DNA of 9,768 nt from DASZCR01 sp035942915 (GTDB lineage: Bacteria > Acidobacteriota > Blastocatellia > Pyrinomonadales > Pyrinomonadaceae), in contig DASZCR010000218.1 of assembly GCA_035942915.1 (NCBI GenBank), positions 1 through 9,768 of the forward strand, in the 5' to 3' direction. Both the position numbers and the translations under genes were made by a program. The notes beneath the pieces were generated by a model that made no database searches, was not told the DNA's origin, and saw nothing but the letters and a program-made list of their open reading frames with translations. Below, piece by piece: positions 1 through 7,703 of the stretch. Numbering within the stretch: the stretch's first letter is position 1; the number at the start of each line of letters is the position of its first letter.

Positions 1-1
1 G

Positions 2-2284
2 TTGAAGGGCGTCGGGTGCGTCGTCCTCGACGAGTTCCACGAGCGACACTTGCAGGCCGACCTCGCCCTCGCGCTGCTCAAGCGTCTGCAAGGGGGCGCG
101 CGGCCCGACCTCAAACTCGTCGCCATGTCGGCCACGCTCGAGGCCGCGCCGCTCGCGCGCTACCTCGGCGGCTGCCCGGTCCTGCGCTCCGAGGGCCGCC
201 GCTTCGATGTCTCCGTCGAACACCTCGCGCGGCCGGACGAGCGGCCGCTGGCCTTGCAGGTCGAGCAGGCCGTGCGGCGTTTGATTCGGGAAGGCACGGC
301 GGGCGACGTGCTCGTTTTTCTGCCGGGCGCGGCGGAAATCAGACGTGCGCGCGAAGCGTGCGCCGAACTCGCGGAGGAGTTCGACCTGCTGCTGCTTCCT
401 CTGCACGGCGAGTTGAGCGCCGAAGAACAAGACCGCGCCGTCCGTCCGTCCGAAAGACGCAAGGTGATTCTTTCGACGAACGTCGCGGAGACTTCCATCA
501 CTATCGAGGGCGTCGGCGCGGTGGTCGATTCCGGGCTGGCGCGCGTGGCCGGACATTCACCCTGGTCGGGTCTGCCGGTCTTGCAGGTTGCGCGCACGTC
601 GCGTGCGTCGGCGGCGCAGCGTGCCGGACGCGCCGGACGCACGCGCGCGGGTCGCTGCTTGCGTCTCTACACGGCGCAGGACTTCAACGCGCGTCCCGAC
701 TACGAGCAGCCCGAAGTGACGCGGCTCGACTTGGCCGAGACGGCGCTTGAGCTGCACGCCTCTGGCGTCCGCGACCTCGCGCGCTTCGAGTGGTTTGAAG
801 CTCCTCCGGGGGCTGCGCTCGACGCGGCCGAGACGCTGCTGCGCAGACTCGACGCCATTACGGAACAGGGCGAGGTGACCGGGACGGGACGGCGCATGTT
901 GAGATGGCCGCTGCACCCGCGTCTCTCGCGTCTCGTTGTCGAGGCCGAGCGGCGCGGCGTCGAGCGCGAGGCGTGTCTGATAGCGGCGCTCATTAGCGAG
1001 CGAGACATACGCGCCGGGCGCGTCGCTTTGGAGAAGAGCGCGCTGGCGTCTGCTGCTGCGCGCACGGCGACCAGCGTCGGTTCTTCAGACCTGCTCGAAC
1101 TCTCAGACCTCTTCATCGAAGCTGCACGCGCGCGGTTCGCACACGAGCGTCTGCGCGCACGCGGGCTTGATGCGGCGGCCGTGCGTGCGGTCGAACGCGT
1201 CCGTCGCTCGCTCGTGCGCGCGGTCGGTCGCCGGAGACATGCGGAAGCGGAAGATGAAGTGTCGTTTTCGCATGAGAGAGAGACGGAACTTTTAATCTGC
1301 ATCCTTGCAGGCTATCCAGACCGCGTCGCGCGCAGGCGCGATGTGGCAAGCACGAACGACGCCTCTTCTTCGGTTGAGTTACTGCTGGCGGGCGGAGGCG
1401 CGGCCACGCTTGCGCCGGAGAGCGTCGTGCGCCGCGCGCCGTTTCTCGTCGCCGTCGATGCGGAAGCGCGTCGCGTAGGGGGCGCACAGCAGGGCAGGGG
1501 CGCGCGTGGTGGGACGGTCGTCCGCCTCGCCAGCGCCATCGAGCCTGATTGGCTGCTCGACCTGTTCATAGACCGCATCGCGGAGACGACCGAAGTGCAG
1601 TGGAACGCTGCGGCCGAACGCGTCGAGACCATCAGGCGCATGACTTATGAAGGGCTTGTACTCGACGAGACGCGTGCAAGCGAGACGGTCGGCGAAGAGG
1701 TGAGGCGGCTGCTCGCCGAGAAGGCGCTCGAAGCGGGGCTTTCGGCCTTCGCCGATGCAGAGGCGGTCGAACGCTTTCTCGCGCGCGTCGAGTTTGCGGC
1801 GCGCACTTACAGGGAGGCGGATTTTCCTTCGCTCGATGAAGGAGACGCGCTGGATGCGCTGGCGCGTCTGTGCGAAGGCCGACGCAGCTTTGCGGAGTTG
1901 AGAGAGGCTGTGCGCGCGGGGCATCTGCAAGAGGCGCTGCGGCGTGAACTGACGCCTGAGCAGGCGCGTCTCCTTGCGTCGGCCGCACCCGAACGGGTGA
2001 CGCTCGCGCGCAGTCGTCAGGTAAAAGTTAATTACGAACGCGGAAAGCCGCCCTGGGTCGCGTCGCGCTTGCAGGATTTCTTCGGTATGCGCGAAAGCCC
2101 GAAAATTGCCGGTGGGCGCGCGAGTCTCGTCCTGCACTTGCTTGCGCCGAACCAGCGCCCCGTACAGTTGACCTCCGACCTCGCGGGCTTTTGGGAGCGA
2201 CACTACCCACAGGTGCGGCGCGAGTTGAGCCGCCGCTATCCACGCCACGCGTGGCCGGACGACCCGCTCAAGCCGGAAGGCTGA
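2..2284 (+). CDS. hrpB: ATP-dependent RNA helicase HrpB, 5'-truncated
   Basis: C-terminal 760 residues of a DEAH-type superfamily 2 helicase; the true start and the Walker A motif lie left of the window, and residue 1 here is an internal Leu codon. Visible motifs in order: DEFH Walker B at residues 10-13, SAT (motif III) at 43-45, the VLVFLPG segment near 103, STNVAETS (motif V) near 158, and QRAGRAGR (motif VI) at 206-213. The C-terminal block around residues 676-755, with PPWVASRLQDFFG, IAGGR, LVLHLLAPNQRPVQ and the final RYPRHAWPDDP, is the HrpB-specific tail and separates it from HrpA and other DEAH helicases. The family is about 800 residues long, so little is missing. HrpB is widespread in bacteria and its exact role is poorly defined. 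The gene ends with TGA at 2282-2284, 54 bp before the next start, and has no evident link to the downstream genes. Confidence 0.95.
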   Translation: MKGVGCVVLDEFHERHLQADLALALLKRLQGGARPDLKLVAMSATLEAAPLARYLGGCPVLRSEGRRFDVSVEHLARPDERPLALQVEQAVRRLIREGTAGDVLVFLPGAAEIRRAREACAELAEEFDLLLLPLHGELSAEEQDRAVRPSERRKVILSTNVAETSITIEGVGAVVDSGLARVAGHSPWSGLPVLQVARTSRASAAQRAGRAGRTRAGRCLRLYTAQDFNARPDYEQPEVTRLDLAETALELHASGVRDLARFEWFEAPPGAALDAAETLLRRLDAITEQGEVTGTGRRMLRWPLHPRLSRLVVEAERRGVEREACLIAALISERDIRAGRVALEKSALASAAARTATSVGSSDLLELSDLFIEAARARFAHERLRARGLDAAAVRAVERVRRSLVRAVGRRRHAEAEDEVSFSHERETELLICILAGYPDRVARRRDVASTNDASSSVELLLAGGGAATLAPESVVRRAPFLVAVDAEARRVGGAQQGRGARGGTVVRLASAIEPDWLLDLFIDRIAETTEVQWNAAAERVETIRRMTYEGLVLDETRASETVGEEVRRLLAEKALEAGLSAFADAEAVERFLARVEFAARTYREADFPSLDEGDALDALARLCEGRRSFAELREAVRAGHLQEALRRELTPEQARLLASAAPERVTLARSRQVKVNYERGKPPWVASRLQDFFGMRESPKIAGGRASLVLHLLAPNQRPVQLTSDLAGFWERHYPQVRRELSRRYPRHAWPDDPLKPEG

Positions 2285-2338
2285 CGCGCCACTTGTCAGA
2301 TTCATTTTCGGAAATTCACGAACGTCTAAGGAGCGCCT

Positions 2339-3160
2339 ATGTTGAAACGCACAATCGCGGCGACACTCGTCGTCCTCTTCGCCGCCACTTCGTCGCACGC
2401 GCAGCGGGACGTTGTTTCGACGCGCGAACTGGAACGCATCAACTGGATGGAGTTTCGCGAGGTCGTGCCGTCGCGCGTCCAGACGGTGCTGCTGCCGACC
2501 GGCACTTTAGAACCGCACGGCGTCGCCAACAACGGCGCAGACAACACCGCGCCGACCGCCATCGCCCAACGCATCGCACAGCGCGTCAACGCCATGATTG
2601 CGCCGACGCTGCCCTACGGCATCACCGGCAGTCTCGAAGCCTACCCCGGCGCATTCCAGATAACCGAGTCGGCCTATCGCCCCTTTGTCAAACAGATTCT
2701 CGAAGGGCTTGCCAAGAACGGATTCAAAAACATCATCATCCTCAACGGTCACGGCGGGCCGCAGACGGCCGTCTTAAACGCCGTCGCCGCCGAAGTCTCG
2801 GCCGAACGACGCGTGCGCACGCTCGTCATCAATTGGTGGTCGTTCGCCTCCGACATCACCAAACAGGTCTTCGGCGAAGACGGCGGCCACGCCGGTTGGA
2901 ACGAGACGGCTTTCGTGCAGGCCATCGACCCGAAGCTCGTCCATCCGGAGCGTTACAAAGACGAACTGGCGACGGCCTATCCCGCGCCCGGCACATGGTC
3001 GGCCGCGCCGTTTCCTTCCTCCATCGGCCTCTATCAGCCCGGACAGGGCTACCCGCGTTTCGACCAACGCAAGGCCGAAGAGTATTTCAACAAGGTGACG
3101 GACAAGGTGGCCGCGCTCGTCATCGAGGTCGTGCGCAAGTGGGACATGGCCGGACTCTGA
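2339..3160 (+). CDS. Exported creatininase-family amidohydrolase
   Basis: 273 residues. The ATG at 2339 follows a strong TAAGGAG at 2327-2333 with a 5-nt spacer. The N-terminus (MLKR, then a hydrophobic stretch ending SSHA) is a cleavable signal peptide with likely cleavage after residue 21, so the protein should be periplasmic. The creatininase-fold metal-site pattern is present: GTLEPHG with Glu58 and His60, Asp68 in NNGADN, NGHGG with His138, and HAGWNET with Glu189. Family members are metal-dependent amidohydrolases acting on creatinine, formamides or related ring and linear amides; the substrate here cannot be read from sequence. Characterised creatininases are cytoplasmic, so the signal peptide argues against routine creatine metabolism. 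The gene converges on the TonB receptor with a 39-bp gap, in which I see no convincing terminator hairpin. Confidence 0.9.
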   Translation: MLKRTIAATLVVLFAATSSHAQRDVVSTRELERINWMEFREVVPSRVQTVLLPTGTLEPHGVANNGADNTAPTAIAQRIAQRVNAMIAPTLPYGITGSLEAYPGAFQITESAYRPFVKQILEGLAKNGFKNIIILNGHGGPQTAVLNAVAAEVSAERRVRTLVINWWSFASDITKQVFGEDGGHAGWNETAFVQAIDPKLVHPERYKDELATAYPAPGTWSAAPFPSSIGLYQPGQGYPRFDQRKAEEYFNKVTDKVAALVIEVVRKWDMAGL

Positions 3161-3199
3161 CGCTCGGTCGAAGACTGTTGTCATCAAACGACGTGCGAC

Positions 3200-5530
3200 C
3201 TAACGCGCGCCGAGACGGATTCTCATCCCGACGCGCACGGAGAGCGGAGGGCCGAGCGTCTCGATGGGCGTGCGCCCGACTTCGTAACGCCGCCCCGTCA
3301 GATTCTCCCCAGCCGCGAACAGTTCGAGTTGGTCGTTCAGAGGTCTTGAGGCGAGTGCGTCGAGCGTGAAGAAGGGTGCGAGCGGGAAGCGGTTGAGGTC
3401 GTCGTCGAACTGCGTCGAGGAGGCGCGTCCCTGCAAGCCGACGGTGAGGCGCGAAGGTGCTCTGTAGTCGAGGCGAAAGGAGAGGATATGGCGTGGAACC
3501 TGCGGCACGCGCGCGCCTTCGAGCGCCACGTTGGCGGGAAAGCGCGCGACGACCGAATCTGTCAGGAGATAGCCTCCTGACAGACTCCAACGCTCTCGCA
3601 GGAGCGCCTCGGCCTCAAACTCGAAACCGCGCGAGCGGAGGCGGCCGAGATTCTGTCTCTGACGTGTGATGAGCGTCGGCGTCTCTGTGAGCGTCACGTT
3701 GGCGACCGGGCGCGTCACGGTCAGATAGAAGAAGGTGGCACGCGCCGTCAGCCTCCGCCGCGCAGACGTGTAAGCCGCGCCGCCTTCAGCACCCGTCAGT
3801 CGTTCGGCTCGCAAGTTCTCGTTGGCGAGCGTCAACACGTCGCCGACGCGAAATGCCCTGTAGAGTTCGTTGAGCGTCGGCGCGCGAAAGGCGCGGTAGG
3901 CTGAGGCGTAGAGCGAGAGCCGCGCGTGCGCGGAGTAGAGCAGCGACGCGCGCGGGCTGAAGGCTGTCTCCGAGCGGTCTGGAAAGATGTTGACGACGGT
4001 GGAGCCTGCGCGTCCGAGCGGAGTGTTGGCCGACGAAGCATCGAAGTTTCGCCAACGGTCGAAGCGCGCGGCCGTCGTCACGAGCCACTTTGCAGACAGT
4101 CGCCAGACGTGTTCGGCGAAGACGCCCGCCATCCGTTCTCTGCCGCCCGCACCAACCTTGCTCGTCGCACGCCCCTGTGCGAAGACTATCTCATCGCTTG
4201 CGCCGCGCACCTCACGCGCGTCGAAGCCTGCGACGACAGCATGACTGTGGCCGAAGGCGCGCGACCATTGCAGAGAGACGCCGACCGACTGTGCCGGGAC
4301 GCGCTGGTCGCGCGTCAACGTCTCGCTCTCGCGGTCTTCCGAGACGGCCGAGAAACTCTGGTCGAAGACCTGCGCGCCCGCGTAGCCGCGCAAGACGAAA
4401 GTGCCCGCGCGCGTGTCTCTCCAATCGCTTCCGGCGACGAGTTGGCGCAGGTGCGTGCGGTTGCGTTGGAGCAGTGTGCCGTTGTCGCGCGCCTCGCCGA
4501 AGTAAGAAGCGCGTGCAAAGAGACTGACATGGTCGCTCATCTCTCGTTCGAGCGTTGCTGTGAGCGCCGTGTATCGTGCGGCGGCGGGCGTGTCGGCCGC
4601 GCCGCGCTCCTCGCGTCGGATGAGGAAATATCCGCCCGTGTGAAAACTCTCGGCCGCGAGCGTCGCGCCCCAACGGCCGCTGCGCGCGGCGGCGAAGAGC
4701 GAAGCATCGTGCGTGCGCTGGCTGCCGTAGGAAGCCTCGAAGGAGAGCGTCGGTCGTTCCTCTGCGCGCCGCGTGAGAATCTGGACGACGCCGCCGAGAG
4801 CGGCGCTGCCGTAGAGGTCGGACGCGCCGCCGCGCAGCACCTCGACGCGCGCGACCGACTCGCGCGGCACGCGTCCCCACGAGACCCATCCGCCGAACGG
4901 GTCGTTCAGCGGCACGCCGTCGGCAAGCACAAGCGCGCGACTCGCACCGCTCGCTCCGACGCCGCGTAGAGAGACGCCCTGCGCGGTCGGGTTGGCGGCG
5001 CGGCTGCCCGTGCGTCGAAAGAGTTGGAAGCCCGGAACTTGACGAAGCGCGTCGTCGAGCGTCTGCGAGGCCGTCGTCTCAAGCGTCTCGCGTGAGATGA
5101 CGCGAAGGCTCGCGGCCGTCTCGCCGAGCTTCGTGTCGGTGCGCGTCGCCGTCACCGTCACCTGCTCGGCCAGCCCTTCGGGCGCAAGCACGAGCCGGAT
5201 TTCCGCCACCTGCCCGTCGGCATCCGACAGTGTCCAACGCTCTTCGCGGCGCGCGAATCCTGCGGCGTGTGCCGCGACGCTTCCGCGTGTGGCCTGCACG
5301 TCCTCAAAGGCGAAACGTCCGTCGTCGCCTGTCGTCGCGCGTCGCACGACTTCAGCGCCGACGCTCAAAGCAACTTCCGCACGCCTGACGGGTGCGCCCG
5401 TCGTGTCGAGAACGAGGCCGCGCACACGCGCCGTCGTCGTCTGCTGCGGCTGCGCACAGACGCGCGTCGTCGCCCCCATCAGCGCCGCCAACACCAACAA
5501 GCCTCTCAGCAATCTCGACAACGATGACAA
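3200..5530 (-). CDS. TonB-dependent outer-membrane receptor with N-terminal carboxypeptidase-regulatory-like domain
   Basis: Up to 776 residues. The signal peptide ends VCA-QP at about residue 26. A carboxypeptidase-regulatory-like beta-sandwich (GLVLDTTGAPVRRAEV through DDGRFAFEDV) spans about 33-115. A linker with EQVTVTATR near 122-129 may hold the TonB box. The plug follows at about 135-255 (TLDDALRQVPGF, GVSLRG, LVLADGVPLNDPFGGW, VEVLRGGASDLYGSAALGGVVQIL), then a long beta-barrel. It imports a scarce ligand across the outer membrane using TonB-ExbBD energy; the ligand is unknown. No ATG or GTG starts the frame. TTG at 5530 abuts an AGGGGG run (5531-5536), so TTG at 5521, about 9 nt downstream of that run, is the better spaced start and would remove three residues. 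The last residues are basic (RIRLGAR), without the usual terminal Phe or Trp. It is divergent from the XoxF-type operon, so a role in lanthanide-chelate or PQQ uptake is possible but unproven. Confidence 0.9.
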   Translation of the reverse strand: MSSLSRLLRGLLVLAALMGATTRVCAQPQQTTTARVRGLVLDTTGAPVRRAEVALSVGAEVVRRATTGDDGRFAFEDVQATRGSVAAHAAGFARREERWTLSDADGQVAEIRLVLAPEGLAEQVTVTATRTDTKLGETAASLRVISRETLETTASQTLDDALRQVPGFQLFRRTGSRAANPTAQGVSLRGVGASGASRALVLADGVPLNDPFGGWVSWGRVPRESVARVEVLRGGASDLYGSAALGGVVQILTRRAEERPTLSFEASYGSQRTHDASLFAAARSGRWGATLAAESFHTGGYFLIRREERGAADTPAAARYTALTATLEREMSDHVSLFARASYFGEARDNGTLLQRNRTHLRQLVAGSDWRDTRAGTFVLRGYAGAQVFDQSFSAVSEDRESETLTRDQRVPAQSVGVSLQWSRAFGHSHAVVAGFDAREVRGASDEIVFAQGRATSKVGAGGRERMAGVFAEHVWRLSAKWLVTTAARFDRWRNFDASSANTPLGRAGSTVVNIFPDRSETAFSPRASLLYSAHARLSLYASAYRAFRAPTLNELYRAFRVGDVLTLANENLRAERLTGAEGGAAYTSARRRLTARATFFYLTVTRPVANVTLTETPTLITRQRQNLGRLRSRGFEFEAEALLRERWSLSGGYLLTDSVVARFPANVALEGARVPQVPRHILSFRLDYRAPSRLTVGLQGRASSTQFDDDLNRFPLAPFFTLDALASRPLNDQLELFAAGENLTGRRYEVGRTPIETLGPPLSVRVGMRIRLGAR

Positions 5531-5581
5531 CCCCCTCGCCAGCTTTCCGCACGCGCACAGCTTCCCACTACTTCAACACAA

Positions 5582-5599
5582 CGGCAAGAAAATTTGCCG
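5582..5599. repeat. Small inverted repeat in the receptor 5' leader
   Basis: CGGCAA (5582-5587) and TTGCCG (5594-5599) are exact inverted 6-mers around a 6-nt AT-rich loop. The element lies between the large palindrome and the receptor start and would be in the receptor mRNA leader. It is too short, and has no following U-run on either strand, to be called a terminator. Confidence 0.4.
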
Positions 5600-5602
5600 C
5601 TC

Positions 5603-5671
5603 TCCTCACGCGTCCGTGCGCGACACTTCTTCTCGGACAAAGAAGAAGTGTCGCCTACGGATGCGTGAGGA
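5603..5671. repeat. 69-bp near-perfect palindrome (31-bp arms, 7-nt loop)
   Basis: The left arm 5603-5633 pairs with 5641-5671 around the loop CGGACAA (5634-5640). The inner 14 bp (GCGACACTTCTTCT and its complement) and the outer TCCTCACGC are exact. Of 31 positions only three deviate: 5612/5662 and 5618/5656 are G-T pairs, which would be G-U wobbles in a plus-strand RNA, and 5619/5655 is C-C. There is no T-run after either arm, so it is not a standard terminator. It ends 4 bp before the -35 hexamer of the operon promoter. It could be a REP-like or miniature mobile repeat, a DNA cruciform or protein site, or an RNA hairpin in the receptor leader. No target-site duplication is obvious at its edges. 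Confidence 0.85.
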
Positions 5672-5675
5672 AGGC

Positions 5676-5707
5676 TTGACAGTTTTGTACGTCTACGTAC
5701 ATACGAT
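5676..5707 (+). promoter_or_regulatory. Probable sigma70-type promoter of the xox-like operon
   Basis: A perfect TTGACA -35 is at 5676-5681. Candidate -10 elements are TACGAT at 5702-5707 (4 of 6, 20-bp spacer) and TACATA at 5698-5703 (3 of 6, 16-bp spacer). The -35 is strong and the -10 weak, and the spacer contains a perfect dyad, which is typical of a regulated promoter. A spacer of about 20 bp filled by a dyad is the layout used by MerR-family activators. A repressor binding between the two hexamers is equally possible. Transcription would start near 5714, about 118 nt before the xoxF-like ATG. Confidence 0.55.
5686..5701. promoter_or_regulatory. Operator-like perfect dyad inside the promoter spacer
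   Basis: TGTACGTCTACGTACA is an exact 7-bp inverted repeat (TGTACGT / ACGTACA) with a 2-bp centre. It starts four bases after the TTGACA hexamer and overlaps or abuts the -10 candidates. Its size and symmetry fit a dimeric transcription factor. No regulator gene lies in the window, so the protein is unknown. Confidence 0.6.
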
Positions 5708-5831
5708 GCGTGCTTTTTATTTTAAGCTGCGATTCTCTCGCAATTATCATTCATTCCCTGTCAGCGGCAGTTCCACGTCGCCCGTACGCATGTAGTAGCA
5801 GCTTCGACGACCCCGCTTCACTGGAGGCACG

Positions 5832-7703
5832 ATGGCCTGTTCCAGCACGAAAGCGTTTGCGCTGCGCGAGTGCGCCCTCCTTATCGTCACGGCCTTCATC
5901 GTTTCGCTCTGTACGTCCTCCTGCACACGTCAAGCGACCGAGCGTCAATCGACGCCGACGCAGACGGTCAAGCGCGCGTCCGAACCTTCGGGCGGCGCAC
6001 GGCAGGCGGCCGACGCAGAGGACGGCCAGTGGACGATGCCTGCCAAGAACTACGCGAGCACGCGCTTCAGCGGCCTCGACCAGATTAACGTCTCAAACGT
6101 CCGCGACCTCAAAGTGGCGTGGACGTTCTCCACCGGCGTCAATCGCGGACAGGAGGCTGCGCCCATCGTCGTCGGCGACACGATGTATGTCGTCACGCCT
6201 TACCCGAACATCCTCTACGCGCTCGACCTCACGCGGGGCGGCGCGATGAAGTGGAAGTACACGCCGCAGCCGGTCGCCGCCGCGCAGGGCGTCGCCTGCT
6301 GCGACCTCGTCAATCGTGGCGCGGTCTTCGCGGAGGGAAAGATTTTCTACAACACGCTCGACGCGCACACCGTCGCCGTCGATGCCGCCACAGGCAAGGA
6401 GGTCTGGAAGACCAAACTCGGCGACATCAACAAGGGCGAGACGATGACGATGGCTCCTCTGGTCGTCAAAGACAAGGTCATCGTCGGCAACTCCGGCGGC
6501 GAGTTCGGCGTGCGCGGGTGGGTCACGGCGCTTAACACCTCGGACGGCGCGGTGGCTTGGCGTGCCTACGCCACCGGCCCCGACGCCGACGTGCTCATCG
6601 GCCCCAACTTCAAGCCGTTCTACGAACACGACCGGGGCAAAGACCTCGGCGTAGCGACGTGGCCGCCCGATGCCTGGAAGATGGGCGGCGGGACGATGTG
6701 GGGCTGGATTGGCTACGACCCCGAACTCGACCTGATTTATCACGGCACGGCCAACCCCGGCCCATGGAACCCAGACCTGCGCCCCGGCGACAACAAGTGG
6801 ACGTGCGGCATCTTCGCGCGCCGCCCGTCGACGGGCGAGGCCATCTGGTATTATCAGTTCGGCCCGCACGACCTCTTCGACTGGGACTCTATCAACGAAC
6901 AAATCCTGATGGACTTGCCCGTCAACGGTCAGACGCGCAAGGTGCTCGTCCGCCCCGAACGCAACGGCTACGTTTACGTGATGGACAGGGCGACGGGCGA
7001 AGTGCTCTCGGCCAATGCCTTCGCGCACATCACGGCCACGCGCGGCGTTGACTTGAAGACCGGCGAACTGATTCACGTCGAGGAGAAGAAGCCGGAGATG
7101 GGCAAGGTCGTGCGCGACATCTGTCCGGCCGCGCCGGGCGCGAAGGACTGGAACCCTTCGGCCTTCTCACCGCGCACAGGTCTTCTCTACATCCCGCACA
7201 ACAACCTCTGCATGGACTTCGAGGGCGTCGAGGTCAGTTACATCGCGGGCACCCCTTACGTCGGCGCAAACGTCAAGATGTACGCAGGGCCGGGCGGACA
7301 TCGCGGCGAGTTCACGGCATGGGACCCTGCGGCCGGTCGTGCCGTGTGGAAACTGACGGAGAAGTTTCCCGTCTGGAGCGGAGCGGTCGTGACGGCGGGC
7401 GACGTGGTCTTCTACGGCACGATGGAGGGCTACTTCAAGGCGCTCGACGCGCGCACGGGCGAACTGCTGTGGCAGTTTAAGACCGGCTCCGGCATCATCG
7501 GCCAGCCCGTCGTCTATCGCGGCCCCGACGGCAAGCAGTACGTGGCCGTCCTGTCGGGCGTCGGCGGTTGGGCGGGCGCAGTCGTCGCCGGAGACCTCGA
7601 CACGCGCGACCCCGGCGCGGCACTCGGCTTCGTCGGCGCGATGTCAGACCTGCCCGAACATACCGCGAAGGGAGGCACGCTCTATGTCTTCTCGCTTCCC
7701 TGA
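5832..7703 (+). CDS. xoxF: PQQ-dependent alcohol dehydrogenase, XoxF-like (lanthanide-type methanol dehydrogenase)
   Basis: 623 residues, close to the usual length of about 600. The ATG follows GGAGG at 5823-5827. The eight-bladed quinoprotein fold oxidises primary alcohols, probably methanol, in the periplasm and passes electrons to cytochrome c. Visible landmarks: the vicinal disulfide Cys156-Cys157 (GVACCD), metal-ligand Glu224 in SGGEFGVRGW, WGW near 290, Asn308 in the GTANPGPWNP block, RPGDNKW near 317, and PHDLFDWDSINE with catalytic Asp350 plus Asp352. The second Asp two residues after the catalytic one is the established mark of lanthanide-dependent XoxF and PedH/ExaF enzymes; calcium enzymes such as MxaF have Ala there and calcium ethanol dehydrogenases Ser. 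The long insert CMDFEGVEVSYIAGTPYVGA also resembles XoxF. The leader ends with CTSSC at Cys31, a loose lipobox, so the enzyme may be lipid-anchored. It overlaps the next gene by 20 nt. Confidence 0.9.
   Translation: MACSSTKAFALRECALLIVTAFIVSLCTSSCTRQATERQSTPTQTVKRASEPSGGARQAADAEDGQWTMPAKNYASTRFSGLDQINVSNVRDLKVAWTFSTGVNRGQEAAPIVVGDTMYVVTPYPNILYALDLTRGGAMKWKYTPQPVAAAQGVACCDLVNRGAVFAEGKIFYNTLDAHTVAVDAATGKEVWKTKLGDINKGETMTMAPLVVKDKVIVGNSGGEFGVRGWVTALNTSDGAVAWRAYATGPDADVLIGPNFKPFYEHDRGKDLGVATWPPDAWKMGGGTMWGWIGYDPELDLIYHGTANPGPWNPDLRPGDNKWTCGIFARRPSTGEAIWYYQFGPHDLFDWDSINEQILMDLPVNGQTRKVLVRPERNGYVYVMDRATGEVLSANAFAHITATRGVDLKTGELIHVEEKKPEMGKVVRDICPAAPGAKDWNPSAFSPRTGLLYIPHNNLCMDFEGVEVSYIAGTPYVGANVKMYAGPGGHRGEFTAWDPAAGRAVWKLTEKFPVWSGAVVTAGDVVFYGTMEGYFKALDARTGELLWQFKTGSGIIGQPVVYRGPDGKQYVAVLSGVGGWAGAVVAGDLDTRDPGAALGFVGAMSDLPEHTAKGGTLYVFSLP

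Larger units (their letters stand above)
5531..5831. promoter_or_regulatory. Divergent control region between the TonB receptor gene and the xox-like operon
   Basis: 300-bp gap without a credible gene. In order it holds the receptor's 5' untranslated region with an AGGGGG run, a 6-bp hairpin, a 69-bp near-palindrome, a consensus TTGACA followed by a dyad operator-like element, an AT-rich patch at about 5711-5750, and the xoxF leader with GGAGG at 5823-5827. The AT-rich patch contains TAAAAT on the minus strand (5719-5724), a possible -10 for the receptor. It also contains TATCAT on the plus strand (5745-5750), a second weak -10 candidate for the operon. Neither has a convincing -35 partner. 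Confidence 0.6.

Noticed and set aside
2285..2338. Promoter for the creatininase-family gene (TTGTCA at 2293)
   Set aside because: No acceptable -10 at 16-18 bp; the gene could be read through from hrpB or use a non-canonical promoter.
1379..2398. Minus-strand open frame (339 codons) across the hrpB end and the next gene start
   Set aside because: Composition is typical of an antisense shadow and it crosses two well-supported genes.
3161..3199. Bidirectional terminator between the convergent genes
   Set aside because: Only a 4-bp GTCG/CGAC pairing is visible, with no T-run.
3926..4969. Long plus-strand open frame (347 codons) opposite the TonB receptor
   Set aside because: It is Arg/Ala-rich with no recognisable domain and lies fully antisense to a clear receptor gene; such frames are common in GC-rich DNA.
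5603..5671. Rho-independent terminator
   Set aside because: The palindrome is strong but no T-run follows either arm, and it lies upstream of both flanking genes, not downstream.
6093..7076. Minus-strand open frame (327 codons) inside the dehydrogenase gene
   Set aside because: Antisense shadow of a strongly conserved quinoprotein gene, with no motif of its own.
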